DNA of 5,438 nt, from contig JANXRR010000633.1 in the NCBI GenBank assembly GCA_025356795.1, forward strand, positions 1 through 5,438. Reading direction: 5' to 3'. The notes under the pieces are model-generated. The model was not told the origin of the DNA and made no database searches. It saw only the letters and a program-made list of their open reading frames with translations. Source of the stretch: Bacteroidia bacterium (GTDB taxonomy: Bacteria; Bacteroidota; Bacteroidia; Cytophagales; Cyclobacteriaceae). Of the stretch, positions 5,002 to 5,438 are shown in pieces. Every line of letters starts with the position of its first letter. Position 1 is the first letter of the stretch. Position numbers and translations under genes: made by a program.

Positions 5002-5438
5002 TGTTCACCATTATAGCCGTGTCGCTGATTGGTTGTGATTTGCTTTCAGATTGTGTTCTTTGATAGATTGCTTACAGTTGGTATCATTCTGCGTGTACCG
5101 TATACCCAGTTGTGATTTGCTTTCAGATTGTGTTCTTTGATAGATTGCTTACAGTTGCCAACCGACCATTTGCGTCAACAGAATAGTTGTGATTTGCTTT
5201 CAGATTGTGTTCTTTGATAGATTGCTTACAGTGCAGCACTAGCGCTAGATGATTTAGGAACAGTTGTGATTTGCTTTCAGATTGTGTTCTTTGATAGATT
5301 GCTTACAGTTTGATAGCGATTAGCTAAATCGATTAACAAGTTGTGATTTGCTTTCAGATTGTGTTCTTTGATAGATTGCTTACAGTTGGGCTGCTGAAAG
5401 GTGCTATTGCGGCCACGTTGTGATTTGCTTTCAGATTG
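4955..5438 (+). CRISPR. CRISPR array, Bacteroidota type II-C style, left end complete and right end cut by the window
   Basis: Seven repeats are present at about 4955-5001 (degenerate), 5032-5078, 5109-5155, 5186-5232, 5263-5309, 5340-5386 and 5417-5438 (first 22 nt only). Repeats 2-6 are identical 47-mers starting GTTGTGATTTGC and ending GATTGCTTACAGT; the visible part of repeat 7 also matches. The six spacers (5002-5031, 5079-5108, 5156-5185, 5233-5262, 5310-5339, 5387-5416) are all exactly 30 nt and all different. A 47-nt repeat with 30-nt spacers and a GTTGTG start is typical of Cas9 (type II-C) arrays in Flavobacterium and relatives. By analogy the crRNA strand is the plus strand, since the repeat 5' half that pairs with tracrRNA follows each spacer. 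No cas9, cas1, cas2 or anti-repeat is seen in the window, so type is inferred from the repeat alone. Confidence 0.97.

Overview
The window looks like a chromosomal segment of a Bacteroidota bacterium, probably of the Cytophagales or a related group. The supporting signs are low-to-moderate GC, no Shine-Dalgarno sequence in front of any gene, TAnnTTTG-type promoter boxes in the one divergent intergenic region, a large secreted Asp-box (BNR) protein of the kind common in these bacteria, and a 47-nt CRISPR repeat of the Bacteroidota type II-C style. No rRNA, tRNA, transposase or integrase is visible.

Layout. Positions 1-2895 hold three genes on the minus strand, read right to left and closely spaced (gaps of 37 and 9 nt), so probably one operon. 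They are a secreted 418-residue protein with a ThuA/class I glutamine amidotransferase-like C-terminal part (2895-1639), a small lipoprotein of unknown function (1601-1212), and the first 400 residues of a large Asp-box beta-propeller protein that runs off the left edge (1202-1). All three carry an export signal or a hydrophobic N-terminal anchor, so the operon acts in the cell envelope. A 106-bp divergent intergenic region (2896-3001) carries a TAnnTTTG box on each strand and a 6-7-6 inverted repeat between them. To its right, on the plus strand, lie a MacB/FtsX-type ABC transporter permease (3002-4237) and a secreted SGNH/GDSL hydrolase (4284-4931), 46 nt apart and probably co-transcribed. 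No ATPase partner for the permease is present.

From about 4955 to the right edge is a CRISPR array. It has one degenerate repeat, five identical 47-nt repeats, a seventh repeat cut by the window edge, and six unique spacers of exactly 30 nt. Repeat length, spacer length and the GTTGTG start fit type II-C (Cas9) systems of Bacteroidota. No cas gene and no tracrRNA anti-repeat is seen in the window, so these must lie to the right or elsewhere.

The most informative details are at the left end of the array. The first repeat is damaged only in its 5' third, it begins only 24 nt after the hydrolase stop codon with no room for a normal leader, and it is preceded by a short second copy of its own damaged start. 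I see no clearly new multi-gene system here. The points most worth a second look are the architecture of the CRISPR end and the commonly misnamed ThuA-like secreted protein.
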